Assembly (NCBI GenBank): GCA_014529385.2
Contig: CM043966.1
Span: 34,995,125 to 35,059,124, forward strand
Source of the DNA: Adiantum capillus-veneris
Lineage: Eukaryota > Streptophyta > Polypodiopsida > Polypodiales > Pteridaceae
Reading direction: 5' to 3'
DNA: 64,000 nt
The notes beneath the pieces were generated by a model. That model was not told where the DNA came from. It was given only the letters and a program-made list of their open reading frames with translations, and searched no databases. The position numbers were made by a program, and so were the translations under genes. This document shows positions 1-11,159 of the stretch, one piece after another; position 1 is the stretch's first letter, and each line of letters starts with the position of its first letter.

Positions 1-243
1 ACATTGCAATTAGTAGAAAAATCCATTTTCAACAACGTATGGTGTTCATGTTTGGTGCCCTAAGAGTAGGAGAAATTCTTGCATCACCAAACCCTGTCAT
101 CCTGCCTCTTATTGATTATCATAGGTCATTTGATGTGAATATTTTTATTTTGTTGTAGAATAGATTGCAGTTTAGAAAACATTATTGTGTAAATTTTTTA
201 AGAAAGAAAAACAAAAACGTGTTGTCACTTTGAAACCGATTCA
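1..243 (+). other. Gypsy-1 5' leader, no gene
   Basis: This AT-rich stretch lies upstream of the gag ATG at 244. I could not recognise a primer-binding site or LTR end with confidence, so the left LTR is taken to be outside the window. Confidence 0.5.
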
Positions 244-810
244 ATGGAGACCCAACGCCAAATGTACGGATATCCTCTTTTCTTTGGAGAGCCTGGAGAG
301 GATGCAGAATTATTTTTAGCAAATTTCAAGATGTCTTGTCGTATCAAGAGGATAGTAACTGATCAAGAACGTGTAGAGATGTTTGAGGTGGTCCTTAGGA
401 AAGATGCTAGCACTTGGTTTGACTCTTTGCCTGAGGAAGTTAAAGGGAATTACACGGAAGTTGTGAATCATTTCAAGAGATACTTCTTTGATCCCCAAGA
501 CACTCAAAAGCTATGGCAAGACATTGTTTCTCATAAGCAAAAAGACTTAGATGACTACTACTTGTACAAGCAAGAGTTTCTACGTCTTTGGGTTGTATGG
601 GTGAGAAATGTTGCTAACCCTGGTGATGGTGCAGAGTTCCTAAAGAAGGAGAGGTTCATAGCCGGACTCTTTCCTGACCTTAAGATAAAAGTTGAGGCCG
701 GTGCACCTGCTACCTTTGAAGCAGCTGAAACTAGGGCTGCTGAGAAATATAAAAAACATCAAGTGCTTAAAGGGGGAGGTTCCAATAGAAGGTCTTATAC
801 CCAAAGGTAA
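244..810 (+). pseudogene. Gypsy-1 gag (capsid part)
   Basis: A retrotransposon Gag protein forms the virus-like particle around element RNA. The 188-codon ORF starts at a plausible ATG after the leader. It has the usual capsid-domain pattern: the F-x-G-E start, then A-S-T-W-F-D-S-L near residue 57, then a K-Q-K-D-L-D-D-Y-Y block near residue 100. It ends early at 808-810. The downstream Gag sequence continues for a short way in the next frame (to 883), and the zinc-knuckle part is back in the original frame from 889, so at least two small indels separate capsid from nucleocapsid. This is a copy broken by decay; no programmed frameshift signal was seen. Confidence 0.85.
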
Positions 811-888
811 GTCACAAGCATCAACATCTAGGGAGCTTCCTGAGGTAACGGCGGAAGTGATTGAAAAGTTAAATGAATCTTAAGCAGC

Positions 889-2364
889 TTGTCAATTCAC
901 CTTGCACAAGCTGTAGGTCCAAAAGGACAAGCAAGGAAGTCTGAAGAGCAAGATCCACGACCTAGGAGAGTCTTACAATGTTGGAATTGCGGAGAGTCTC
1001 GACATGGGATGTATAATTGTCCTTGGCCCCGTGGGGAGCCAGGGAGACCTAACTTGAATTACCCAGTGATGAATGCAGGAGAAGAAACTAGTCAGCAACC
1101 ACAGCTTCTACAAAGGCCAAATGGAGCAAGACCACCTCCACAAGGAGTGGAAGGAGTTCCACCTTTGCCATACCCAAATGTGCATGTAGTAGAGGTGAAA
1201 AACTCAAATGAGGTTGACATGGAAGCAAATGGCATTAAGCGTGACCGAGGAAAAGGTAAAGAGAAAGAAGGTGTCACATCCCAAAGTGACCATAGACGAG
1301 AAAAGAAGGCAAAGGAGACCAAGGAAGCTAAGAGGACTCGACGTCGTATCAATCTCCAAGACTTCCCTCTTGGACATGGTATGGCTCCATACAACCTATT
1401 GGAAGACATGAGAGGTAAGGGTCCTGATATCTCATGGCCTCAGTTTCTTGCATTATGCCCACAAGTTAGGAGGGATTTAACAAAGGCAGTTAGCACTAGG
1501 AGAAAGGTAAAAGAGAGTGTGCCTGTTGTAAAAATTGCACATGCTGAAATGAATGAGGATATTACACCTGTGTTAGATTGTTACATCAAAGGAAGATTGG
1601 TTAGGAAAGGTCTAGTGGATGGGGGTGCACAAATTTGCATCATGACAGAGGGACTCATGCAAAAACTAGGCATGCACATCCATGAGACACCTGAAATTAA
1701 AGTCAAGATGGCAAACAATAGCAAAGCTAGGTGTGTAGGCATTTGTAAAAATGTTTTTGTAGAGGCCTTTGGCATTAAGAAGGCGGTGGATTTTTATGTT
1801 ATGTTTACCAAAGGAAACGGTTACCCATTTATCCTAGGGAGACCATGGATAATGAAAATGCGAGCTTTGCAGGATTGGGAGAGTGGAAAGCTAATTTGCA
1901 GGAATGACAATCAGAAGAAGGTTGTCTTTGACATGAAGGAGCAACGCCAAAAGGAGCTCCATGAAGAATCATCTCAAAGTGAGACGGAGGAAGGCTGGAC
2001 TGATAGCACTTCAGAAGGAGAAAGTAGCGGCATCATTACTGAAGAGGAGTCTTCCATCGAAGTCATGGGGGTAAGTTTTAATCCAAACAACCAAGAGACC
2101 TCTTGCCCAGGTTTGGAAGAGGTAGGTTCCCAAGAAAACCAAAAAGTGGAAGATGAAAGAATGCTAGAAGGTATGTTATCTACAACACTTACAAAGGATG
2201 AAAGAGAGGAGCTCAAAGGTGTGTTAAGGAAATTTCCTAGGCTTTTTGCTAAAGACTACACCGATGTTCGTGGAGTAGATGTTGTTCAACACAAAATTGA
2301 GTTGAAGCCAGAGGCCACACCTAAGGCTCAGAAGCTACGAAGGCTAGGAGTCATCAAGGAGTAG
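889..2364 (+). pseudogene. Gypsy-1 nucleocapsid zinc knuckle and aspartic protease
   Basis: The open frame begins at a non-ATG codon, so it continues the gag-pol polyprotein rather than starting a new one. A CCHC knuckle (C-W-N-C-G-E-S-R-H-G-M-Y-N-C) lies near residue 31 and is followed by a basic, lysine-rich linker. The protease follows: its active-site motif reads V-D-G-G-A rather than the usual D-S/T-G-A, and the later I-L-G-R-P-W-I flap motif is present. The frame ends at TAG 2362-2364 just before reverse transcriptase. Reverse-transcriptase-like sequence carries on in the same frame after the stop, so the stop is a mutation inside pol. Confidence 0.85.
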
Positions 2365-2719
2365 GCTTTACTCAAGGAGGTAAGAAAGCTTCTAGCAGAA
2401 GGTTTCATTTATCCAGTGGAGAATTCAGAGTGGGTCTCTACCGTTGTTGTCACTCCTAAGAAAAATGGCAAGTGGAGGGTGTGTGTGGATTACCGTCTAC
2501 TCAATGAGGCAACAAAAAGAGATCACTTTCCCCTTCCATTTCAAGATGGATACTAAATGAGGTAGCTGGTCATGAGAAGTACACTGTGTGTGATGGCTAC
2601 TCGGGTTACTTTCAAATAGGTATCGCATTGGAAGATCAGTTAAAAACAACCTTCATCACTCCTTGGGGTTGTTATGCTTTTAGAGTCATGCCATTTGGTT
2701 TGACAAATGCTCCTGCAAT
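2365..2719 (+). pseudogene. Gypsy-1 reverse transcriptase, N-terminal half
   Basis: Translation in the frame of the protease gives fingers-domain motifs (T-P-K-K-N-G-K-W-R-V-C-V-D-Y-R). A frameshift near 2540 moves the sequence to the next frame, which gives palm motif A (V-C-D-G-Y-S-G-Y) and the M-P-F-G-L-T-N-A-P motif. The domain then stops abruptly at the nested insertion at 2720 and resumes at 6998. This half has no full ORF because of the TAG at 2362, the frameshift and a TAA near 2556. Confidence 0.85.
2715..2719. repeat. Target-site duplication, left copy (gcaat)
   Basis: The five bases gcaat directly precede the TGTAAGGT start of the nested insertion and recur at 6993-6997, directly after its ACCTTACA end. 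A five-base duplication is what LTR-retrotransposon integrases make. Confidence 0.9.
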
Positions 2720-3200
2720 TGTAAGGTTTTCAGTTTCTGAAACCTTAAAGGTTGTATAAAGCTTAATCAAACTAATATGATTATTGAAAAAGCAATGTAG
2801 AATTGTCCGACCATGGAAAATATTGGTATTTTTGGAATCTTAAGCACAGCAAACCCCGGGCTAGAAATTTTCAGAATTGAATTCCGATAAAAACTGGCAT
2901 AGTTATGACCCCTGGAAGTTTACACTGTGAATTGAATAAAATAGGTAAAATTGAAGGGTTGCAGTAATCATTTAAGCATAGACTTTATTAAAGGCCTCCT
3001 AGATATTTACCAATTAAGTAAAAATAGGTCAAAATATAGCATAATTGATATTTTAAAAGCTGGCAGGTAATGGGAGGGTCATCACTGACCTGCCAGGGAC
3101 TCATTTAGCAGCAGGGGTCGTTTTTTGACTTGCTGGGGGCTGCTTGAACTTCAAGCAACTGCCTTTTTCAGCCGGTGAGAGCTTATGAGTGCCAAAAAAC

Positions 3201-3210
3201 TATAAATAGG
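3201..3210 (+). promoter_or_regulatory. TATA box of the nested element
   Basis: The sequence tataaatagg is followed about 30-50 bases on by a CT-rich stretch, a normal plant LTR promoter layout. It would start transcription about 500 bases inside the insertion. Confidence 0.55.
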
Positions 3211-3609
3211 ACCCCTAGCTTCACATTTTACACAGACTCGGAGCCTTGCTACTCTCTCTCTCATCTAGAGAGAACACTACGCAGAAATCATTAGAGTTTA
3301 ATCTCTAATTGATTAACCCTAACGGTAATTAACCTAATCCTTCTTAATTAGCAAGGTTAGATTAAGATAAATTGTTAATAAATCAAAGATTAGGCCTATG
3401 CATGCTCCTTAAACCTCTTTAAATTAATTAATCTCTGTTGATTATTGTAATTATTCTTAGTAATATTAAGCTAATTAATTATCATATCATATTATGGCTG
3501 AAATTAGCCAAATTAACCATGAATTAATGATAAATATATTAATTAAGCTTAGATTAAGATGAGGTAATTATCAGAGTTGCATTAGATAATCATTAAGCTA
3601 GGAAAATTA

Positions 3610-5200
3610 TCCTATAATTTTCTTAATTAATTATGCAGAATTACTCTGTTTTTTGAGCTATTTAAATAGGGGAAATTAGTAAATTGATTTCAACTGCTAT
3701 AATATATTTATCAATGGTTAATTGGGTGTTAAGGAACCCGTGATAATTAGGAAAAGATCAGATAATGAATCTAGCTAGTTAATTATGCAAAATTACTCTG
3801 TTTTTTGAGCTATTTAAATAGGGGAAATTAGTAAATTGATTTCAATTGGTATAATATATTTATCAGTGGTTAATTCAGTGCTAAGAAACCTGTAATAATT
3901 AGAAAAAGCTCAGATAATGAATTTAGCTAATTAATTATGCAAAATTACTCTGTTTTTAGAGCTATTTAAATAAAGGAAATTAGTAAATTGATTTCAATTG
4001 CTATAATATATTTATCAGTGGTTAATTGGGTGTTAATGAACCCGTGATAATTAGAAAAATCTCAGATAATGAATCTAGCTAATTAATTATGCAGAATTAC
4101 TCTGTTTTTTGAGCTATTTAAATAGGGGAAATTAGTAACTTTATTTCAATTGCCATAATATATTTATCGGTGGTTAATTGGGAGTTAAGAAACCCGTGAT
4201 AATTAGGAAAAGCTCAGATAATGAATCTAGCTAATTAATTAGGTAGAATTACTCTATTTTTGGACCAATTTAAATAGGGGAAATTAGTAAATTGACTTCA
4301 ATTGTTGAGATACATTTATCAGTGGTTAATTAGATGTTAAGGAACCTGTGATAATTAGGACAAGCTCATATACTTAATCTAGATAATTAATTAGGCATAA
4401 TTACTGTGTTTTTTGAACAATTTTAATAGGGGAAATTAGTAAATGGAATTAAAATGCTGTGATATATTTACCAGTGGTTAATTAGGTGTGTTAAAACCTG
4501 TGATAATTAGCAGAAGCTCAGAAAATTAGTTTAACTAATTATCTTAGTGGAATTACGCTGTTTTTAGGCGTAAATGAAAGGGGGAAATTAGTAAATCATG
4601 TGCTATAATTACATGCTATTTTTTAGAGCTGTATTATAGGGTAAAGAGGCCGTGATAATTATTCCAAGGTTAGAAAAGTAGTATAGATATTTATCTAAGT
4701 CAAATTGTACTAATTCTAGCTAAAAAGTAAAGAGGGAAATTAGTAAATCGTGCACTATAATTACATGCTATTTAGCAGAGATGTATTATAGGGTCAAAAG
4801 GCCGTGATAATTATATCAAGGTTAGAAAAGTAGTATAGGTATTTATCTAAGTCAAATTACACTATTTTTAGCTAAAAACTAAAGAGGAAATGTAGTAAAT
4901 CATGATATATGATTACATGCTATTTATCAGAGCTATATTATAGGGTAAAGAGGCCGTGATAATTATGCCAAGGTTAGAAAAGTAGTATAGATATTTATCT
5001 AAGTCAAATTATACTATTTCTAGCTAAAAAGTAAAGGAGGAAATTAGTAAATCATGTGCTATAATTACATGCTATTTATTAGAGCTGTATTATAGGATAA
5101 AGAGGCCGTGATAATTATGCCAAGGTTAGAAAAATAGTATAGATATTTATCTAAGTCAAATTATCCAAATTTTAGCTGAAAATTGAAGTTGAAAATTATA
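3610..5200 (+). repeat. 152-bp tandem repeats in the nested element
   Basis: About ten diverged AT-rich units share a block that includes attactctg, a tttaaatag box, ggggaaattagtaaat and gtgataatta. Unit starts fall near 3630, 3782, 3934, 4085, 4236, 4389 and 4542. A diverged later subfamily, with ggccgtgataatta, then runs to about 5200. No coding capacity is seen. Confidence 0.8.
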
Positions 5201-5727
5201 TAATTAAGTTATAAAATGATAAGATAATTACCAGAGGTCAAAATTATCCTCATCTACTTGTGGTAATTATACCATAGTTAACTGGTGAGGTAGAAAATTA
5301 TAATTGACCAAAATTTCTATTTTTAGCGAATGATTAATTAAAATAAATAGACCTTGCGGTCAAAAGTTTTTAGGAAAATTATAGTAAGTGTAGACCTATG
5401 ATATCAAGTTGAGGAAATGAAATCTTTAATAGAAAATAAATATTAAGCCCAAAATAAGTAAATTATTAGCTTAAAAGTTGATAGGAAAATTAGGAAAAAG
5501 ATATAGAAAATTATAAGAAAGTTAGGAGAGCTTAGAAAACCCTTAGGGAAGCAGTGGAAAAAGTTATCATGCCTATATAGACAAATAAAAAATTACTAGG
5601 TCAAGAATTTATCAATTAACACTATAAATTTAACCTTGGATAGGTTACGGTTGAATACAAAGGTTAAGTCTAGATTTTGAATTATTTACCTAATGATTAG
5701 ACGTCCTTTTTATAAGGATAAGAAGTT

Positions 5728-5913
5728 ATGGCACCAAAAAGAACCCGAGAAAATCCTACATCTGATGATGAGGAAGTAGCTCCAAAACGAACTAGAGCAT
5801 CGCATGGCGACGAAGCCGGGCCTAGTAGTAGGCCTACGGAGGAGAGTCTTCAGGCGCCAGCGCAACAACAGATGGCCAATCAATCCCAGGTGGGTTTCCC
5901 ATTATTCAATTAA
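5728..5913 (+). CDS. Short basic ORF, possible first exon in the nested element
   Basis: The 61-codon ORF starts at ATG 5728 and encodes a hydrophilic peptide with the motif A-P-K-R-T-R twice (near residues 2 and 18) separated by an acidic D-D-E-E patch, which resembles a nuclear localisation signal. A CAG/GTGGGT sequence at about 5889 would be a reasonable splice donor, so this may be the first exon of a spliced transcript driven by the TATA box upstream. It is the only ORF in the insertion whose composition looks protein-like. I do not recognise the family, and it could be chance. Confidence 0.35.
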   Translation: MAPKRTRENPTSDDEEVAPKRTRASHGDEAGPSSRPTEESLQAPAQQQMANQSQVGFPLFN

Positions 5914-6992
5914 GTCTTTAATTAGTTTAAGTTCTTTTATAAGTTAGCGTTGCATACGTAAGAAGGATAAATTGGCTGAAAACGGAAGGTAACTTCCAGC
6001 GTGCATTTTTTTAGAATGTAGGAAAGAATTGTTTGGGTTAAAACTGGTTGAATTAGGAAAGATATGTTTGATCATCCTTAAGACAGCTTGTCTCAAGACA
6101 CCTCCGACTCCTTGATATAAATTGATGATAATGATTGGCTTTCTAGCCACGGTTAAGTCGGTTACCCCCATGAACGATGAGTTTCTACTCCGTGTCATGT
6201 CTTGATGTTTCTACATAAGTTAGGATACCGTTTTTTTATCCTAGGGGAGCCGCCCGGTTGTATGGGCAACTGGTTTGGTGTATGGGCACCCGGAACCTTG
6301 GGTGGGGGTTTATCCACTCCGGATTTGAATAAGGAATGGGTGCCGTTTTTCACCCTTAGGTGGTCTTGAGACAAGACGAGTACTGATCATGGTTATTATG
6401 GATAATGTTTTGATTGACAGTACCCTGTCTTAAGTTTAAAGATGTCTGTTTGCTAAAAGAATGCTTTCAATGCTGTCTTCAAGGAATTACTGTGATGAAA
6501 CGTTAAAAGAAACCATTATTTTAAATGTTTAAAACAATGTGATAGTAAGATAAACGAATCATGTGTGAGTGCGGGGTGGTAAGTGGGGATTGACTAAGGT
6601 TGTCAATCATGGACGGGTGGACCTGATTAGTCAGGTAACTATCCATCCTTGCGCACTAAAACGTTTTAGAAAACTTCTTCACTTGGAAGAGGAGTCCACT
6701 AGCGGCTGTGCCCTCACATCTGTTAGGGGGAAAAAAGCGTTGGTTGAGGATACCTTAACCCAATTGTGGCAGTTATAGGGCCAAAATAGTTTTTGGGACT
6801 TTTAATACGTTGTCCCTTTCCGCTGCGAGACAGGACTAGGTCTTCTTCTAAGGCTATAGACCCAAACCATTGTCAATGGTAAAGGTCTATTCCTTGGATT
6901 TTTCTTGTTTAGAGACTCTGATTTTTATTAGACTTAGAGACCTGTCAAAGATCCCATCCCGATCTCGGTATAGGCGGGTTGGGGACCTTACA
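5914..6992. other. Right part of the nested element, no gene
   Basis: No recognisable protein is encoded here. The short ORFs on both strands lack family motifs. The final bases ggggaccttaca form the right terminus. Confidence 0.5.
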
Positions 6993-6997
6993 GCAAT
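6993..6997. repeat. Target-site duplication, right copy (gcaat)
   Basis: This matches 2715-2719 exactly and directly follows the ACCTTACA terminus of the nested insertion. Confidence 0.9.
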
Positions 6998-7982
6998 ATT
7001 CCAACGTTTCATGAACATGATGTTTCAAGCATTCTTTGGAAAGTCAATTAGGGTGTTCATTGATGATTTTTGCATTTATAGCTCAAAATCATTTCATCTA
7101 CAAAGGGTAGAAGAAGGTTTAAAGAAGCTCTATGATATGGGAGGTCAACTCAACCCCGACAAGTGTCATATAGGTGAGGATGAAGTGATCTTGCTTGGTC
7201 ACAAGGTTTCCTATAAAGGCATTGAGGTGGATCCTTCAAAGGCAAAGGCTCTTATTGAGCTCCCATCACCCAAGAATCTCAAAAAGGTAATCTCATCCAT
7301 TCAAAAGGTGAAGTATATGTCACGCTTCATTCACTTAGCTTTGGAGTTGCTTCACCCTTTGCAAAAGTTGACACAACAAGTAGAATTTACATGGTCTTAT
7401 GAGCTTGAAGAGTACTTTTGTAACATTAAAGTCATTTTGTCAGAGCTACCAACACTCATGCCTCCTTGTTGGGAGTACACATTCTTTGTTAGCTCTAGTG
7501 TTGGGAAAGAAACAATTGGTGCGGTTTTGCTACAACAAGATCCCCACAGTACCAGAATGCGACCCATCTACTTTGCTAGTAGGGTCATGAATGATTTAGA
7601 GAGAGGCTACACAGAGGCAAAACTCATGATGCTTTCTCTCATGTTTGCGGTGAGAAAGTTTAGATCCTACCTGCTACCAAAACCTTTTGTAATTCTCACT
7701 GCAGAAAATTTGTTCCCTTGGGTGTCATCTCAAATGAATCTTAGTACTAGGATCTCAAAGTGGATTATAAAGTTACAAGAGTTTCAATACTCTTTCAAAG
7801 TAGAAGATAGTGTGCTTGCACAATTGGCAGGTATCCTTACTTATAGGGTACATGAGAAGGAGATTAAGGTGCCTGAAGTAAAGACCCTACCATTGCCACC
7901 ACCTAAAGTATTCCTAATGCCTTTACCTTGTTCTTTGATGGAGCTTTTCGACGAACCACAGGAAAAGCAGGGGGAGGGCTAG
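6998..7982 (+). pseudogene. Gypsy-1 reverse transcriptase C-terminal half and first RNase H
   Basis: Right of the nested insertion the frame resumes with F-Q-R-F-M-N-M-M-F-Q. It then carries the catalytic palm motif as V-F-I-D-D-F (F-I-D-D in place of Y-V/L-D-D) and the L-G-H-K-V-S thumb motif. The RNase H follows (G-A-V-L-L-Q-Q-D, F-A-S-R-V-M-N). Its C-terminal D-H-Q-A-L motif has become A-E-N-L-F, so this RNase H has lost a conserved acidic site. The frame ends at 7982, overlapping the next one by about 50 bases, which marks a frameshift in the linker to the second RNase H. Confidence 0.85.
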
Positions 7983-9340
7983 TATTGCTCAACCCAAGTG
8001 GAGAAGTGGTCATGAAAGAGAAGGTCAATCTACCAGGTTCAACTAGCAACAATGAAGCAAAATACGACACACTATTTCATGGTTTAAAGATATGCATTGG
8101 CCAAGGTATACAACGTCTCATGGTAAAAGGGGATGCACTTCTCATTGTGAAGCAAATTTTAGGCATTTGGGCATGCAAGAATGAAAGCTTAAGGACAAAA
8201 GTTCACGCCATTTGTAGATTGTTTAATCAATTTGAAGAAGTACAACTATATCATATTCCTAGGAAACAAAATGAAGATGACGATTTACTTGCACAACAAG
8301 CAGTTACATGTGTTGAGAAAGAAGTGCAGGTCATCATGGTGGCAGCAACTGTCAAGCAACCGAGATACCAGGGATTGGAGTCATTGACTCCCATTATTAG
8401 CTACATTTTGGAGGGTGAGTTTCCACAAGACTTCACGAAGGCTCAGAAGAGGAGACTCATGAAGAAGGCAAGCACGTATCTCTTCCTAGAAGAATCCCAC
8501 TACCAAAGAGGGAAGGATCAAGTGTGCAGAAGAGTACCAACTATTGAGGAAATCCCAGCCATTCTAAAATGTTTGCATGAGGAAGCATGTGGTGGTCATT
8601 TTGCACAGGAACTCACCGCAAAAAAGATTTTGCTTGCCAGATATGTTTGGCCAAGCTTGCACATTGATGTTCAACATTGGTATAAAAGCTGTCACAATTG
8701 TCAAATTAATGGAAACAAGCGTCTGTTACATGGTCCACGTCAGTTAGTCCTTACAAATGGTCCATTTGAAAAATGGGGCATTGATGCTATGGGTCCATTG
8801 CCTAGGACTAAAAATGGGAAATCGTATATCTTGGTGGCCATAGACTACATGATGAGATGGGTAGAAGCTCAAAGTGTGGCGAGAGTAAATGAGAGGACAG
8901 TGAGCAAATTTGTCTACACTCACATTTATTGTAGATTTGGCACACCTTTGGAGATTGTTTCTGATAATGGTCCAGGGTTTAGAAACGGCTTGCTCACAGA
9001 AGTCTGTGAAGAACTTCACATTCTACATCGTCATAGTACACCCTACTACCCTCAGTCAAATGGTTTGGTAGAGAAGGCTAATGGCATCATTGCAGGAATC
9101 ATCCGAAAGGTGGTAAAGAACAAGACAAAGCTCTGGGAAAGCTCTGGGATGACTTCTTGGATGGAGCATTGTGGGCCTATCGGACTACCTACAAGGAAGC
9201 CACGGAGTTCACACCATTTCACTTGGTCTATGGTCAAGAGGCTTTACAACCAATTGAGCTCAACATTCCAACAATACGACTTCATGGCAAAGCAGCACAG
9301 GATGATCAAGAAGCATGGATGGATCGACTTCTTACCTTAG
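7928..9340 (+). pseudogene. Gypsy-1 second RNase H and integrase
   Basis: The first 150 residues form an additional RNase H: F-D-G-A near residue 3, S-N-N-E-A-K-Y near residue 40 and G-D-A-L near 62, the pattern of the archaeal-type RNase H in Tat elements. Integrase follows with the H...H-x-C-x2-C zinc module (H-E-E-A-C-G-G-H, then C-H-N-C) and the catalytic triad at about D286, D346 and E382, which leaves 35 residues between the last two (DD35E). Near 9130-9150 an 11-bp tandem duplication (gctctggga twice) throws the frame. The residues after about 405 here are therefore out of frame, and the true sequence continues in the ORF at 9157. Confidence 0.88.
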
Positions 9341-9810
9341 CTGAGCTTGAGTGGAAAAGAGAAGCAGCATACGAGTGCTACAAGAGGAAAGCTACGCAGG
9401 CGAAGGAGAAGCTTGACAAGAAACTAAAGGACAAAGGCATCAATGAAGGAGATCTTGTGCTAAGGTATGACAATTGACTCGACAATCATTTTGATGCCAA
9501 ATTTGAAACTAGATGGCAAGGGCCATACATAGTTAATAAGGCTTTCAATTCAAGTTACTATCAACTTATGGACTTAAATGGGAAAGAGCACTCCAGGAAG
9601 GTAAACGGGTATCGCTTGAAGCCTTATTTGAGTCGCCTTCTACCAAAGGATCTACCAAAGATCTGTCAAAAGGCGGCTATCTCATGTAGGTATTGTTCCG
9701 TGAAGCATGAGTGTAACTCAAACCAAAATTCTGAGGGGCCAAACAATGAAGACCTCGTCAAGGACTCTGAAGCACTCTCTTTGGAAAAGATGCTCTATGA
9801 TGGTACATGA
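9157..9810 (+). pseudogene. Gypsy-1 integrase C-terminal region
   Basis: This is the continuation of integrase after the 11-bp duplication. It starts with the conserved A-Y-R-T-T-Y and T-P-F-H-L-V-Y-G blocks, then a charged coiled stretch and G-D-L-V-L-R. A TGA at 9475-9477 interrupts it. The W-Q-G-P-Y-I-V and G-Y-R-L-K-P-Y motifs beyond (to about 9650) show that the domain once ran on. I see no clear chromodomain. Confidence 0.8.
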
Positions 9811-9825
9811 ATATACCATCATCCT

Positions 9826-9834
9826 GGGGGAGGG
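9826..9834 (+). promoter_or_regulatory. Gypsy-1 polypurine tract
   Basis: The tract gggggaggg lies four bases before TGATAGCCG, the likely start of the 3' LTR. A polypurine tract primes second-strand synthesis. Confidence 0.7.
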
Positions 9835-9838
9835 CTAA

Positions 9839-10560
9839 TGATAGCCGTTTTTCGGCTCTCTGTAATTGCCATAGTGAGTTAACCCACCCTACCAAAATCA
9901 TCCAAACATTGTGGCTATCCCTACCATTTCATTGTATATAGGTGTGTGTGAGTTAGGGGACTTTTCCCATATCTTCTTAAAAACCCTTAATTAGCTAGTC
10001 ACTAAGCGAGTTGAGCCAAAAAAATATAAAAAATATAGGTATATTATGGCCCATTTGTGTGTAAATATTTCATTGTATATAGGGCCTAAATAAAATGATT
10101 TTTCATAATTATTTTGGTATTTATTTAAATATTTCTACCTATGGTGTGTTATTTATGCTATGTACATTGACTCACCATTACCATATTTTTTCTTACCATT
10201 TTGCATACTCTTTATTCCATATAAAAATAATTTCATGCAAGCTTCTCTTATTTTTGGTGTAACTCCATCCCAACAAAAATCCAAAAAAACTAGTTTTATT
10301 TATGTGTATATTTTTTCACTATTATGATTTTTCCTTCCTACATCTATTCTCTTTTACTCTCATAAATTAGAACACCAAAAATATTCATCTTTTTATGGTA
10401 GACTTATAATGAGAGAGATTTATTTTGACCCCTTTATATTTTTTCCACCTATATTATTTATATTTGACATGTACATATTTTTTTAGACCCCTCAATATTT
10501 GATTTTCTTAGTTGTACTATTCACTTATATCATGATCTCAACAATATCTTCAATTATAGA
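9839..10560 (+). mobile_element. Probable Gypsy-1 3' LTR and AT-rich flank, right end not found
   Basis: TGATAGCCG after the polypurine tract is the expected LTR start. The sequence is AT-rich and non-coding. A tcattgtatatagg motif occurs twice (about 9930 and 10070). With no 5' LTR in the window I cannot place the right boundary. Confidence 0.45.
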
Positions 10561-11159
10561 CCTAACAAATAAGGTCAAGCGTATGTGGCATGCATTCATG
10601 CACCATGGGGAGCTCACTCTTGGAGGTATTCAAAAGAATCATCCAAAGAAGTACCTCACAAGGACCTAAGACCATATTAGGTAAAGTGGGAAAATCCCAA
10701 TTCCCAGGTTGGACAACTTTCAATATGTCATGTATAAAATATAGAGATTTTGTCAAAAATTTGAGTTTTCTTAAGGTCTCATTCCACTTTATGCACATAC
10801 AATACACAATGAAAACAACTAAAATATCATGGTTTCAATCAATTGGATTATTAGGAGAGGAATATATTGCATCCATTATCGTTGTCTATGTTCTACTGTC
10901 CTACCTACAACTTATCTCAACATGGAGAGCTTGGTTTCTAGGTCCACCACTTGTCCAAGTTAATGTAAAAGTGACTCAAGGTTCACAACTTGTGAAAGCA
11001 AGGATCCATTGAGGAATACAATCCACTTGGCTATTTTTCCTTAATTTATTGCATGTGACATTTAAGCAAGGTCCACTTCTAATCTATAACTTCTTAATTT
11101 GAGGCATGGGGCATACATAAAATATGTAGCATATGCTCTATTGCCTCATAGGAAGGTTG
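10561..11159. other. No gene seen; one inverted satellite monomer
   Basis: The short ORFs here have no recognisable family. A single copy of the core ggtccaccacttgtccaa lies near 10942, in the orientation opposite to the array that follows. Confidence 0.5.

Larger units (their letters stand above)
2720..6992 (+). mobile_element. Nested 4273-bp insertion, probable giant solo LTR
   Basis: The insertion interrupts Gypsy-1 reverse transcriptase between the N-A-P-A and F-Q-R-F parts of one conserved motif. It begins TGTAAGGT and ends ACCTTACA, an 8-bp perfect inverted terminal repeat of TG...CA type, and is flanked by gcaat on both sides. It encodes no transposase, polymerase or integrase, and I see no second copy of its left end near its right end, so it does not look like a whole two-LTR element. 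An internal TATA box followed by a pyrimidine-rich stretch, about ten 152-bp tandem units and a short basic ORF fit a solo LTR of an unusually long-LTR retrotransposon. A non-autonomous DNA transposon is the alternative; the 5-bp duplication argues for LTR. The strand is that of the TATA box. Confidence 0.75.
1..9838 (+). mobile_element. Gypsy-1: decayed Tat-like Ty3/gypsy retrotransposon, internal region
   Basis: The plus strand carries gag, CCHC zinc knuckle, aspartic protease, reverse transcriptase, RNase H, a second RNase H and integrase, in Ty3/gypsy order. The second RNase H between the ordinary one and the integrase is known from the plant Tat lineage, so I place the element there. The 5' LTR lies outside the window; a purine tract and probable 3' LTR follow integrase. 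The copy is dead: it has frameshifts after gag (about 780-890), at about 2540, about 7930 and about 9135, in-frame stops at 2362 and 9475, and a 4273-bp nested insertion in reverse transcriptase. The domain order is seen directly; the lineage is inference. Confidence 0.9.

Noticed and set aside
6569-6778. Small ORF at the right side of the nested insertion as a coding gene
   Set aside because: No motif, no plausible splice or promoter context, and it lies in DNA that otherwise behaves as LTR.
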